This document shows, in pieces, positions 7,281-15,770 of a stretch of DNA of 64,000 nucleotides. The stretch is from Selenomonas ruminantium subsp. lactilytica TAM6421. Its GTDB lineage: Bacteria; Bacillota; Negativicutes; Selenomonadales; Selenomonadaceae. The stretch lies in assembly GCF_000284095.1 (NCBI RefSeq), contig NC_017068.1, positions 2,418,001 to 2,482,000 of the forward strand. The letters run 5' to 3'. The translations under genes were made by a program, and so were the position numbers. The notes under the pieces were generated by a model that was not told where the DNA came from, searched no databases, and saw nothing but the letters and a program-made list of their open reading frames with translations. Each line of letters starts with the position of its first letter. Positions within the stretch are counted from its first letter, which is position 1.

Positions 7281-8861
7281 TCACCGTTTGCGGGCCGGTT
7301 CCACATTTACCTTCCAGCCCTTGACCGTATTGCGGTGCATCGTGCTCATGACGCGTTCAGCCACATCCTCCGGCACTTCCACAAAGGTGAACTTGTCGTA
7401 GATATTGATGACGCCGATGGTCGCCCCTGGGATATCCGCTTCATCGGCAATCGCCCGGACAATGTCAGCCGGACGGATCTTCTGGCTGCGGCCGATATTG
7501 AAGAACAGACGTACCATGCCCGGTGCTCCGCCCGTATCGCCAAAGCCATTATCCGCATCGCTCTTCTCGTCCTTGAATCCTTCCAATGACAGCTTCAGGG
7601 CAGCCGCTGCGATGTCCACCATATCGAAGCCTTCGGCTGCCACATCCGAGATGATCTCATGGTAATCATCATAGTGATTCTGCTGCAAGGTCTTCACGAG
7701 ACGTTCCTGCACCAGATCCTTCTGCCGTTCCAGCAGGTCAGATGCCGTCGGCAGTTCCTTGCGCTGGATCTTCGTATGGGCCAGTTTCATGATCAGGCGC
7801 AGCTGACGGTATTCCTTCGGCTCGATAAAGGTCATGGCCACGCCTTTGCGGCCGGCACGGCCCGTACGGCCAATGCGGTGCACATAGGATTCATGGTCCT
7901 GGGGAATATCGTAGTTGATGACATGGGTGATATCGTCGATATCAATACCGCGAGCCGCCACATCCGTGGCAATCAGGATGTCAATGCGACCCTCGCGGAA
8001 ACGCTTCATCACGCGGTCACGCTGGATCTGGGACAGATCGCCATGCAGGCCGCCGGCGGAATAGCCGCGGGCCTCCAGGGAAGCCGTCAGATCATCCACC
8101 GCCCGCTTGGTGCGGCAGAAGATAATGAGCTTGCCCGTTTCCTCCACATCCAGCACCCGGCAAAGACCTTCGAATTTCTCACGCGTCTCATAATAAAGCT
8201 GGTCAATCAAAGGAACTGTGAGGTTTTCTTTGGTGATCGTGACGCGCTGGGGATGCTCCATATAGCGGCGGGAAAGTTTTTCAATCGGCCCCGGCATCGT
8301 CGCCGAGAACAGAAGCGTCTGCCGCCCGTCAGGAATCTGCTTGATGATGTTTTCGATATCATCAATAAAGCCCATATCCAGCATTTCATCGGCTTCATCC
8401 AAGACTAACGTCTGCACATTCTCCAAATCCAGCGTGCCACGGTTCAGATGGTCAAGCAGGCGCCCCGGCGTACCCACAACCGCATGCACACCGCGCTTCA
8501 AGGAGCGAATCTGCCGGTCGATGGACTGCCCGCCATAGATCGGCAGCGTACGCACCCGCTTGAACTTGCCGATCTTATTGAGCTCCTCCGCCGTCTGGAT
8601 CGCCAGTTCCCGCGTCGGCGTGAGAATAAGCGCCTGCACCTTATGGAATTTCTCGGCAATCTTCTCCACCGTAGGGATGCCAAACGCCGCCGTCTTCCCT
8701 GTCCCCGTCTGGGCCTGCCCAATCACATCATGCCCTTCGAGGGTAAGTGGAATCGTCTGCGCCTGAATCGGCGAAGGCTCCTCAAACCCCATCTCCCGCA
8801 GTGCCTGCAGCACCTTACGGCTCAGTTCAATCTCACCAAAGTTTTTAAGTTCCTGTTTCAA
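7281..8861 (-). CDS. deaD: DEAD-box ATP-dependent RNA helicase with DbpA-type RNA-binding domain
   Basis: A 526-residue helicase that unwinds RNA duplexes in ribosome assembly or cold-shock mRNA turnover. All core motifs are visible: a Q motif (GFEEPSPIQAQTIP), motif I AQTGTGKT, Ia PTRELA, II DEAD, III SAT, and VI HRIGRTGRAG. After a helical linker, the last ~85 residues (from VRLFFNIGRSQ) match the DbpA-type RNA recognition domain found in DeaD/CsdA and DbpA. Translation starts at TTG 8861, with GGAGGA eight bases upstream. It is separated on both sides from neighbours and probably monocistronic. The exact orthologue (DeaD, CshA or DbpA) cannot be decided; the symbol is approximate. Confidence 0.9.
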   Translation of the reverse strand: MKQELKNFGEIELSRKVLQALREMGFEEPSPIQAQTIPLTLEGHDVIGQAQTGTGKTAAFGIPTVEKIAEKFHKVQALILTPTRELAIQTAEELNKIGKFKRVRTLPIYGGQSIDRQIRSLKRGVHAVVGTPGRLLDHLNRGTLDLENVQTLVLDEADEMLDMGFIDDIENIIKQIPDGRQTLLFSATMPGPIEKLSRRYMEHPQRVTITKENLTVPLIDQLYYETREKFEGLCRVLDVEETGKLIIFCRTKRAVDDLTASLEARGYSAGGLHGDLSQIQRDRVMKRFREGRIDILIATDVAARGIDIDDITHVINYDIPQDHESYVHRIGRTGRAGRKGVAMTFIEPKEYRQLRLIMKLAHTKIQRKELPTASDLLERQKDLVQERLVKTLQQNHYDDYHEIISDVAAEGFDMVDIAAAALKLSLEGFKDEKSDADNGFGDTGGAPGMVRLFFNIGRSQKIRPADIVRAIADEADIPGATIGVINIYDKFTFVEVPEDVAERVMSTMHRNTVKGWKVNVEPARKR

Positions 8862-8903
8862 AAAGTTCCTCCAAAAAATCTATAAAAAGTAAAGATAGTG
8901 GTA

Positions 8904-8952
8904 TTCCACCTCATCCGCCCCTTACGGGGCACCTTCCCCTCAAGGGGAAGGC
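8904..8952. repeat. Palindromic CCTTCCCC repeat, copy 1
   Basis: The order is a CACCTCATCCG lead, a hairpin (CCCCTTACGGGG), then ACCTTCCCCTCAAGGGGAAGG, a hairpin with TCAA in the loop. The same layout occurs at 14088-14139 with a different first hairpin but conserved lead and second hairpin. Intergenic, between rimO and the helicase gene. Confidence 0.7.
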
Positions 8953-8974
8953 ATAAAATCGTGCTATATCGTTG

Positions 8975-9076
8975 CCCGGTGCCCAAGGAGGGGCACCGGT
9001 GGCTTTAAATCCCGTGATGGGATTTTCAGCTACGTTTTCTTTTCGGTTCCTTTTCTTTGCGCCAAAGAAAAGGAAC
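8975..9076. repeat. Multi-hairpin intergenic repeat, copy 1
   Basis: Four inverted repeats follow one another or are nested: GGTGCCC/GGGCACC, TGGCT/AGCTA enclosing AAATCCC/GGGATTT, and GTTCC plus TTTTCTTTG paired with CAAAGAAAA plus GGAAC. The copy at 20616-20716 has the same architecture with compensating base changes in the stems. It lies between rimO and the helicase gene and overlaps neither. Confidence 0.7.
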
Positions 9077-9083
9077 AAAGACT

Positions 9084-10415
9084 TTATTCGTTTACCGGCT
9101 CGCCCACCACATCATAGGTGAACCCCTGAAGCACGCGTACTTTTATAACGTCTCCCGGCTTGCTGGTGCTGTCACCTTCAATATATACCTGTCCATCAAC
9201 TTCAGGTGCCTCGCGATAGGAGCGCCCTACCGCGATATTCGGCTGTTCCTCATCCCGTCCTTCCACCAGGACTTCAATAACCTTGCCCTCAAAGCTCTGA
9301 TTGACCTCCTCAGAAATCTTGCTCTGCACGCTCATGAGGTCATGATAGCGTTCCTGCATGACTTCTTCAGAAATCTGATTTTCCATATCATAAGCCGGCG
9401 TATCTTCCTCACGGGAATAGGTGAACACGCCCACCTTGTCCAGGCGCTGCTCGATCAGGAAGTTGCGCAGAGTCTGATACTGTGCATCCGTTTCCCCGGG
9501 GAAGCCAACAATGAACGTGGAACGAATCGTAACCCCCGGAATGCGTTCCCGCAGCTTCTTGATCAGGGTAATCATCTGCTCCTGGGTGTCCGGGCGATGC
9601 ATGGATTTCAGCACGGAATTATGAGCATGCTGCAGAGGCAGGTCCACATACTTGCAGACCTTGGGTTCCGTGGCATAGACATCAATGAGTTCATCGGTGA
9701 AGAACTTCGGATAGCAGTAAAGGGTACGCACCCATTTGAGCTTCGGCACCTTGACCACTTCCCGCAAGAGTTCAGCCAGGGCCGGACGGTTGTAGATATC
9801 CCGGCCATAGTTGGTGCTGTCCTGGGCGATAAAGACAACTTCCCGCACACCCTGCTCCGTGAGATGCTCCACTTCCTTGCAGATATCTTCAATCCTGCGG
9901 CTGCGGAAACGGCCGCGGATCTGCGGGATGGCACAGAAGGCACAACGATTGTCGCAGCCTTCGGCGATCTTCACATAGGCCGTATAATCCGGCGTAGTCA
10001 GGATGCGGGGCGTCTTTTCATCATAAAGGGCCTCATCCTCATCGGCAATGACCACCCGGCGTCCCTTAAGAGTTTCCTCCACTGCCTCCATAATGCGCCC
10101 CCAGGCCCCGGTGCCCAGGATAGCATCGGCTTCCGGCAGTTCATCCAATAATTCCTGCTTATAGCGCTGGCCCAGGCAGCCTGCCACAATCAGACTGCGG
10201 CAGCGACCCGATTCTTTATAATCGGCCATGTTGAGTACCGTGGTAATGGACTCTTCCTTAGCCGACTGGATAAAGGCACAAGTGTTGACAATCAAAATAT
10301 CGGCTTCCGCCGGATCATTGGTCAGCTCAATGCCATGGTTCTTCAATTCCCCCAGCATCACTTCCGTATCCACCAGATTCTTGGAACAGCCAAGACTGAT
10401 AAAGCCTGCTTTCAC
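9084..10415 (-). CDS. rimO: Ribosomal protein S12 methylthiotransferase
   Basis: A 443-residue radical SAM enzyme that adds a methylthio group to an aspartate of ribosomal protein S12. The N-terminal domain has the three cluster cysteines in GCSKN (9), NTCAF (about 45) and AGCLGQ (about 79). The radical SAM motif CDNRCAFC (about residues 153-160) is followed by the substrate-typical IPQIRGRFRSR. The C-terminal ~65 residues form a TRAM domain. The EEVNQSFEGK and ALGFTYD-like ending fits RimO better than MiaB. It starts with GTG at 10415 with AGGAGGT upstream. A hairpin separates it from the upstream solute-binding gene. Confidence 0.92.
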   Translation of the reverse strand: MKAGFISLGCSKNLVDTEVMLGELKNHGIELTNDPAEADILIVNTCAFIQSAKEESITTVLNMADYKESGRCRSLIVAGCLGQRYKQELLDELPEADAILGTGAWGRIMEAVEETLKGRRVVIADEDEALYDEKTPRILTTPDYTAYVKIAEGCDNRCAFCAIPQIRGRFRSRRIEDICKEVEHLTEQGVREVVFIAQDSTNYGRDIYNRPALAELLREVVKVPKLKWVRTLYCYPKFFTDELIDVYATEPKVCKYVDLPLQHAHNSVLKSMHRPDTQEQMITLIKKLRERIPGVTIRSTFIVGFPGETDAQYQTLRNFLIEQRLDKVGVFTYSREEDTPAYDMENQISEEVMQERYHDLMSVQSKISEEVNQSFEGKVIEVLVEGRDEEQPNIAVGRSYREAPEVDGQVYIEGDSTSKPGDVIKVRVLQGFTYDVVGEPVNE

Positions 10416-10451
10416 AAAAATACCTCCTAAATATCTACGCTCTAATTACGA

Positions 10452-10489
10452 AAGAGGATACGGCCTGTATGGACAGGCTGCACCCTCTG
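10452..10489 (-). terminator. Terminator-like hairpin after the solute-binding protein gene
   Basis: On the minus strand an outer AGAGG/CCTCT and inner GCCTGT/ACAGGC stem is followed by TTTCGT. It lies between the stop at 10520 and the rimO start. Confidence 0.5.
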
Positions 10490-10519
10490 CATAGCAAAAC
10501 AACACACGCAAAACTTAAT

Positions 10520-11563
10520 TTACTTGAAACGGACTTCCTTCACCCATTTGTCCAGGAAATCATGTCTTTGCTGGTCCGTGAAATTCACGGGCTGATCAAA
10601 GAGAATCATATTCTTGCCGGCGAAGGACTTATAAGCCAATGTACCGGGATTGGTCGGCACAAAGTAGAAATCCTGTTTCTGCAAGGCCTGCTGGGCCTCA
10701 TCGGAAAGCAGCCAATCGGCAAACTCTTTGGCTGTCGTGGCATCCGCCGGTTTTGCCTTATAGACGATTCCCGTCCCCGTAACCATGGCCGCCGTGCCAT
10801 CAGCCGGATAGACGATCTTCAGCGGATATCCCCCCTGCATATAGCGGATGGCTTCGCTTTCCACCGCAACAGCCACATCCACTTCCCCCATCCCCGCCTG
10901 CCGGACCGGATTGGAAAGATAACGGGCATACTGCACCACCTTGGGATGAATCTGCCGCCAGATATCATAGGTGGCTGTATCCCCGAACTGCGCCAACATG
11001 CTCATAAAGAGATTGGCTGACGCATCTGCCGCCAGGAAATCCGTGATGCCCACCCGCATCTTGGGCTGAGCTGCCAGTTCCTTCCAGGTATCCGGCACCC
11101 GCGGCAAGGTCAGGAGATAATCCCTGTTCATACAGAACACAACCGGATCGTACCATACCCCTACCCAATAGCCATCGCTTTGGCGGAAACTCTCCGGCAC
11201 CTGATCGCCGGCCTCGGACAGGTAAGGCGTCAGATAACCGGCCGCAGAAGCCTTGGCCAGCGTATCCTTATCCGCCAGCACCATAGCCGCCGCACCGCCT
11301 TCGCCAGCTTCCGCCTGGGACTGCAGTTTCTTCAGCACATCCCCGGAAGACAGCGGCACGAAATTTATCCTTACATTATGGGAAGCTTCATAGGCATTAT
11401 TCAAGATAGCGGCATGTTCTGCCGGCAAGGTCGTGTAAACCACGATTTCCCGCAAAGGCCGCATTTTCCCCTCATGCCCGGCTCCGGCAAAGTATGCCGA
11501 ACCTGCTACAACTAAGATGAACAACAAAAAAGCCGTCAGCAGCAGGAATGTATACCTTCTCAT
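10520..11563 (-). CDS. Extracellular solute-binding protein, iron/polyamine ABC type
   Basis: A 347-residue exported binding protein for an ABC importer. The N-terminus has a hydrophobic signal or anchor (FLLLTAFLLFILVVAG). The mature part starts with IVVYTTLP, then ILNNAYEASHNVRINF, a pattern typical of the Fe(III)/AfuA-like solute-binding family that senses metal or small anionic ligands. WYDPVVFCMNRD, VGITDFLAADAS and AMVTGTGIV fit the family lobes. No lipobox cysteine is evident at the cleavage region. The start at ATG 11563 follows GAGGT by eight bases. No permease or ATPase is adjacent, so it is an orphan component or serves as a sensor; ligand is unknown. Confidence 0.8.
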   Translation of the reverse strand: MRRYTFLLLTAFLLFILVVAGSAYFAGAGHEGKMRPLREIVVYTTLPAEHAAILNNAYEASHNVRINFVPLSSGDVLKKLQSQAEAGEGGAAAMVLADKDTLAKASAAGYLTPYLSEAGDQVPESFRQSDGYWVGVWYDPVVFCMNRDYLLTLPRVPDTWKELAAQPKMRVGITDFLAADASANLFMSMLAQFGDTATYDIWRQIHPKVVQYARYLSNPVRQAGMGEVDVAVAVESEAIRYMQGGYPLKIVYPADGTAAMVTGTGIVYKAKPADATTAKEFADWLLSDEAQQALQKQDFYFVPTNPGTLAYKSFAGKNMILFDQPVNFTDQQRHDFLDKWVKEVRFK

Positions 11564-11670
11564 CAAACTTTACCTCGCTCACAACTTCAATCATTCCCTA
11601 TTCTATCATAAGAACAGCAGTGCCGCAACAGATTTTACAGAAGGCCTCGCACTGCAATTGCACGCACAAA

Positions 11671-11748
11671 GCCCGGTGGCTGATGATGCTTTCCGCAGCG
11701 TTTGGCGCTTTTTGTCAAAGCGGAGGAAAGTATTATCAGCCACCGGGC
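11671..11748 (-). terminator. Long terminator hairpin after cheV
   Basis: A perfect 14-bp stem GCCCGGTGGCTGAT/ATCAGCCACCGGGC encloses a second imperfect stem (CTTTCCGC/GCGGAGG). It sits 21 bases after the cheV stop on the minus strand and between cheV and the binding-protein gene. Confidence 0.65.
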
Positions 11749-11768
11749 GTCTTTGCATATCAACTTAG

Positions 11769-12722
11769 TCAAACTTCATCTGCATTGGGATCCTTGATGG
11801 GCACGCCGAAAATCAGATTATCCAGCAGACCAATCAACTGGTTGATCTCCGGTTTGGCAATCTGGCCGGAGGCACCGAGCTGCTCGCCCTTGAGGCGCAT
11901 TTCATCACTGATCAGAGACGAGAACAGTACCAGCGGAACCCCATTCAGAACCTCATCCTCACGCACCAGCTTCAGCAGGCGATGACCATCCATCTTGGGC
12001 ATCTCCACATCGGAGATGATAACCCCCACATGCTCATCAATCTTGCCCGGCTTCTTAGCCAGTCCCTGCAGATAATCCCAGGCGTCCTGACCGTTGCCGA
12101 AGTCACGCACAAAGCGATAGCCGGACTCATGCAAAGTCGTAACCAGCAGGTCACGCAGCATGGGCGAATCCTCTGCCACCACCACATGCACATCCGAACG
12201 CTTGGACTTCACATCCTCGGTTGCTTCTTCAAAAGTTGTGAGCTTCGCATTGATTTCAGGATTGATCTCCGCAATGATGGTCTCAAAGTCAATGAGCAGC
12301 ACAATGCGATCTTCCATCTTGATGATACCAACGACACGGGACTGATCTCCCACTTCCGGCGCCGGCTCCATATCCTTCCAGGAAATGCGGTGAATACGTG
12401 AAACATTCTCTACCAAAAAGCCAATGTTGTAGTTATTGATTTCCGTTACGATAACATTGCGCGGTTCGGTCTTTGACTGGACATTCAGGCAGCGGGGCAG
12501 GTTCACCAAGGGAATTGCCTTGCCACGCAGGGTGAACAGGCCATCGATATAAGGATGGGCCTGTGGCATAGCCGTCACCGGCGGGCAGGTGATTACTTCC
12601 CGCACCTTCGCTACGTTGATGCCATAGTTAACTTGTCCAATGCTGAACTCGACAATTTCAAACTCGTTGGTGCCGGTCTCCAGCAAGATTCCTTTCTTAT
12701 CGCCACTCGTTTCTGCTGCCAT
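11769..12722 (-). CDS. cheV: Chemotaxis coupling protein CheV
   Basis: A 317-residue two-domain chemotaxis protein. Residues ~15-155 form a CheW-like domain (EIVEFSIGQVNYGINVAKVREV; then IDGLFTLRGKAIPLVNL) that couples receptors to CheA. Residues ~175-310 form a receiver domain with the acidic pair in VVAEDSPM, the phospho-acceptor Asp in ISDVEMPKMDG, and the Ser/Lys region near the end (LFSSLI, IAKPE). CheV links receptors to CheA and adapts by phosphorylation. It implies that the organism is chemotactic and probably flagellated. No other che gene is adjacent. A long hairpin follows the gene. Confidence 0.92.
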   Translation of the reverse strand: MAAETSGDKKGILLETGTNEFEIVEFSIGQVNYGINVAKVREVITCPPVTAMPQAHPYIDGLFTLRGKAIPLVNLPRCLNVQSKTEPRNVIVTEINNYNIGFLVENVSRIHRISWKDMEPAPEVGDQSRVVGIIKMEDRIVLLIDFETIIAEINPEINAKLTTFEEATEDVKSKRSDVHVVVAEDSPMLRDLLVTTLHESGYRFVRDFGNGQDAWDYLQGLAKKPGKIDEHVGVIISDVEMPKMDGHRLLKLVREDEVLNGVPLVLFSSLISDEMRLKGEQLGASGQIAKPEINQLIGLLDNLIFGVPIKDPNADEV

Positions 12723-12826
12723 CTACTTCGCCCCCATCTATTTAATATCCCATTCGAATTTTGTCTCTAGCTTTCTTATTCGCCCTTGCGGGTTAAAATC
12801 CTTCAAAGCCGTAAAAAAATTCTGCA

Positions 12827-13699
12827 TTATTTCAAATAGGTCCAGCCGTCTTCCTCAAAGACCTTCTGCTCTTTGATCAAATGGCCCAAAGCGCGCTTGA
12901 AAGCCGCCTTGGAGATGCCGAACTTGTCCCGGATCACTTCCGGCGAAGATTCATCACTGTAAGGCATTTTGCCATCACGGTTTCGCAGAAGTTCCATAAT
13001 CTTTTCCCCATCGGTGATCAGGGCTTTTTCCTTGGATTCCTTCAGGGAAGCATTGAGGCGGCCATCATCACGGATATAGGTGACACGGGCGGTGACCACC
13101 TGACCGACACGGGGACGGTTGCGCTCATCCATTTCCTTATTGGCAATGAAGACGATATAACGCTCCTCACTGAACAGGAAAGCGCCGGCATCGGTGTAGT
13201 TATAGATGGCCCCTTTGACCAGCTGGCCCTTCTTCACGCCCTTGGCAGGCTGGGAGGCCCGGCGCATTTCATCTTCCACTTCCATGGTCACGGCCAGGCG
13301 CCCGGACTTATCCGTGTAAAGCTTGGCCCAAACCACCTCGCCAATCTGGGGACGGCCGCGCATACCGGCATAGGGCATGAAGATACCGCGCTCAGCGCCC
13401 ACGTCAACGAAGGCACCATCCCTGCTTACATTGATGACCTTGAGACGGGCAATCTGTCCTTCCCGCATCTTCGGCACCCGCATGCTGGCGGTGAGCTTCC
13501 GGTTTGGATCGAGATAGAGGAACACCTCCACCTCATCGCCGATTTTCACCGGTGATGTCTGCTGATTCTTGTGCAGCAGGATATCATCATTGGTATTGCC
13601 GGTTTCCGCATCGAGAAAAGCACCCAATTCCGACTCGCGCACAACTTTCAGCGTAGCTACGGAGCTGGGGCCGTATTTCCTTTTTGACTGTTCTTCCAT
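12827..13699 (-). CDS. cvfB: S1-like RNA-binding protein CvfB
   Basis: A 290-residue cytoplasmic RNA-binding protein of the CvfB/YitL family, which affects RNA stability and virulence traits in Gram-positive bacteria. Tandem S1-like folds are visible: residues ~10-70 (ATLKVVRESELGAFLDAE), ~75-140 (IARLKVINVSRDGAFVDVGAERGIF) and ~150-215. The last ~60 residues (KMPYSDESSPEVIRDKFGISKAAFKRALGHLIKE) are the winged-helix domain typical of the family. GAGGA precedes the ATG. It starts 12 bases after the rsfS stop and is likely co-transcribed with it. Confidence 0.9.
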   Translation of the reverse strand: MEEQSKRKYGPSSVATLKVVRESELGAFLDAETGNTNDDILLHKNQQTSPVKIGDEVEVFLYLDPNRKLTASMRVPKMREGQIARLKVINVSRDGAFVDVGAERGIFMPYAGMRGRPQIGEVVWAKLYTDKSGRLAVTMEVEDEMRRASQPAKGVKKGQLVKGAIYNYTDAGAFLFSEERYIVFIANKEMDERNRPRVGQVVTARVTYIRDDGRLNASLKESKEKALITDGEKIMELLRNRDGKMPYSDESSPEVIRDKFGISKAAFKRALGHLIKEQKVFEEDGWTYLK

Positions 13700-13710
13700 A
13701 ATGTCCTCAA

Positions 13711-14055
13711 TCAGTCCTCATAAACGGACAGTTTCGCATCGCCCCAGAGCTGTTCCAAAGCGTAGTATTCGCGGGCTTCCTGCATAAATACATGGGCAAC
13801 CACATCACCGTAGTCCAGCAGCACCCATTCACCTTCACGGTAGCCTTCCTTGTGGAAGAAATCCACACCGGCTTCCTGCAGCTGCTCTTCGATGCTGTCG
13901 GCAATAGCCCGCACCTGGGTGGCCGTATTGGCCGAGCAGACCACGAAATAATCCGTGGACGGGGACAGTTCCCGCATATCCATAATTACGATATCTCTGG
14001 CTTTTTTATCACTGGCGGCCTTGCAGATGGCCTGGCTCATTTCTTCAATGGTCAT
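13711..14055 (-). CDS. rsfS: Ribosomal silencing factor RsfS
   Basis: A 114-residue protein of the RsfS/Iojap family that binds ribosomal protein L14 and blocks subunit joining under starvation. The family signature is clear: DIVIMDMREL near residue 20, then SPSTDYFVVCSANTATQVRAIAD, GYREGEWVLLDYGDVVAHVF and YYALEQLWGDA at the C-terminus. Length is normal. GGAGG precedes the ATG. It belongs to the nadD-yqeK-LCP-rsfS order common in Firmicutes, but a palindromic repeat separates it from the LCP gene. Confidence 0.93.
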   Translation of the reverse strand: MTIEEMSQAICKAASDKKARDIVIMDMRELSPSTDYFVVCSANTATQVRAIADSIEEQLQEAGVDFFHKEGYREGEWVLLDYGDVVAHVFMQEAREYYALEQLWGDAKLSVYED

Positions 14056-14087
14056 AGTAAATCCTCCAAATCATATTATCCAGGTGT

Positions 14088-14139
14088 TTCCACCTCATCC
14101 GTCACGCTTCGCGTGCCACCTTCCCCTCAAGGGGAAGGC
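14088..14139. repeat. Palindromic CCTTCCCC repeat, copy 2
   Basis: It has the same lead (CACCTCATCCG) and second hairpin (CCTTCCCC-TCAA-GGGGAAGG) as 8904-8952, with a different first hairpin (CACGC-TTC-GCGTG). On the minus strand it overlaps the 3' end of the LCP gene and supplies that gene's last codons and TGA. Confidence 0.7.
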
Positions 14140-15179
14140 TTTTCTTCGTTTATATCTTCCGGCGGGAAAAGTTCCTGCATCCGCTGGACGGTGGCAGCAT
14201 CATCCAGCACCCAGATAGATGCGTCATCAGCTGCCGGTGCCCCGGGCAGGATAATGCTTTCCGGCGGCACGCTGCTCAGATGACGCAGCACATTGGCCAA
14301 ATGCATGGAATCGAATAGTTCCGCACTGGTCTCCACCCGCTGCTTGAGGATCTCAGCGATGGCCGGCAACTTCGTCAGGGTTCTGAACTGCAGGAGATTC
14401 TGATACACTGCCTTGCAGAAACGCTGCTGGCGCTGCATCCGCCCCAGATCATCCAGGTCGTCACTGCGATAGCGCAGATATTGCACGGCCTGGTTGCCAT
14501 CCAGATGCTGGTATCCCCGTGGCAGATGGATGGAGATGCCGCCCTCGGCATCATCGTAATTCATATCCGCTTCCACATAGATATCCACGCCGCCAATGGC
14601 ATCGATAAGTTCGCTGAAGGCCCGCATATCCAACACCATATACTGATGGATGGAAACGCCCAGCAGCGCATTGACCTGCCGCGTCATCAGCGGGGCGCCC
14701 CCCATGGCATAGAGATTCTTGATCTTCATCTGCTGCTGGCTGCCCGCCACGTTCACCCAGGTATCCTCGGGGATATGGATGAAACGCAGCTTGCCGGTGG
14801 AATTCTCAAAGCTGGCTACGACAATGCCATCCGCCCGCTTGCCTTCACCGCCATCTTCATCCACACCTTCATCAATCCCCAGGATCAGCACATTGGTATA
14901 GCCGTCAAAACGCGGATCAACTGTGCCGCGCCGGGCCTGCTGCCTTTGGGTGTACCCCGCATACATGGCCTGATACTCCTGATGGATTTTCGAGCCCAGT
15001 GACACCAGGGCATAACCGGCAAACAACACGCCCATCAATATGGTTGCAGACATAACCAGCAGGACCAGCAGGCGCAGCCTGGCCCGCCGCCGGCGCTGGG
15101 CCAAGAGTTTTCGTTTGTATTTTATATTCTGCTGGGTGACATTTATCTTGCCACCCTTGTCATTTCCCTTTTTTCCCAT
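14127..15179 (-). CDS. LytR-CpsA-Psr (LCP) family protein
   Basis: A 350-residue membrane protein. A very basic N-terminus (KYKRKLLAQRRRRARLRLL) precedes one membrane helix (about residues 38-60), placing the catalytic part outside. The LCP domain (~90-260) shows NVLILGID, a RFIHIPEDTWV segment in the place of the usual IPRDT strand, YMVLDMRAFSELIDAIGGVD, and YLRYRSDDLDDLGRMQRQQ. LCP enzymes move polyprenyl-linked glycopolymers onto peptidoglycan or proteins; its role in a diderm is open. The final residues KPSP and the stop come from an inserted palindromic repeat, so the natural C-terminus may be replaced. It starts 12 bases after yqeK. Confidence 0.88.
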   Translation of the reverse strand: MGKKGNDKGGKINVTQQNIKYKRKLLAQRRRRARLRLLVLLVMSATILMGVLFAGYALVSLGSKIHQEYQAMYAGYTQRQQARRGTVDPRFDGYTNVLILGIDEGVDEDGGEGKRADGIVVASFENSTGKLRFIHIPEDTWVNVAGSQQQMKIKNLYAMGGAPLMTRQVNALLGVSIHQYMVLDMRAFSELIDAIGGVDIYVEADMNYDDAEGGISIHLPRGYQHLDGNQAVQYLRYRSDDLDDLGRMQRQQRFCKAVYQNLLQFRTLTKLPAIAEILKQRVETSAELFDSMHLANVLRHLSSVPPESIILPGAPAADDASIWVLDDAATVQRMQELFPPEDINEEKPSP

Positions 15180-15191
15180 CTGCTCGCCCTT

Positions 15192-15770
15192 CTATTTCTG
15201 CAGCAGAATTTCATTGCGTGCATTGACCGTAGCCGGATGCACCAGCCCGCCCTTGCGCAAAACAAAGGCAATGGATTCCGTCAGTCCCACCAACAGCATC
15301 TCATCCAAACCTGCTGTCCGGGCAAGACCTCTGAGCATCTCTACTTCTGGATAATCCCGGTGCGGCTCGATCATATCGGCAAACCAGATGATCTTGTCCA
15401 GTTCTGTCATCTGTGGTCCGCCCACGGTATGCCGCCAGATGGCCTGCTCAATATCATTGTCATTGACACCATACTTTTCTGCCACCAGCCGGGAGCCGAC
15501 ATAGGCATGCAGGAGCAAAGGCATCCGGCGTTCCAATGGCTCCACGACAATCAGCCGCTTCTCGGCCTCGGAGATCAGGTCCTCATTGCGGAATTCCCGG
15601 GCACAGTCATGCAGAAGACCGGCCACCCGGGCCTTCTGTTCATCCACACCAAAACGCCGGGCCAGAAACACCGCAGTTTCCGCTACCCCCAAAGAATGTT
15701 CATAGCGGCCAGGCTTCAGACTCTTCTGCAAAAGTTGCTGCATCTCTTCATAGCTCATAGCAAAACTCAT
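15192..15770 (-). CDS. yqeK: HD-domain diadenosine tetraphosphate hydrolase-type protein
   Basis: A 192-residue HD-domain protein of the YqeK family, known to hydrolyse diadenosine tetraphosphate symmetrically. Metal-binding residues are visible in YEHSLGVAE, LLHDCARE (HD pair), LLHAYVG and AIWRHTVGG, with IIWFADMIEPHRDYPEV near the C-terminus. Its ATG overlaps the nadD stop (ATGA), so the two are translationally coupled, the usual nadD-yqeK pairing. Length fits the family. Confidence 0.92.
   Translation of the reverse strand: MSFAMSYEEMQQLLQKSLKPGRYEHSLGVAETAVFLARRFGVDEQKARVAGLLHDCAREFRNEDLISEAEKRLIVVEPLERRMPLLLHAYVGSRLVAEKYGVNDNDIEQAIWRHTVGGPQMTELDKIIWFADMIEPHRDYPEVEMLRGLARTAGLDEMLLVGLTESIAFVLRKGGLVHPATVNARNEILLQK

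Noticed and set aside
9057-10151. A 364-residue plus-strand frame opposite rimO
   Set aside because: Antisense to an unambiguous RimO with all motifs; it has no family signature or start site.
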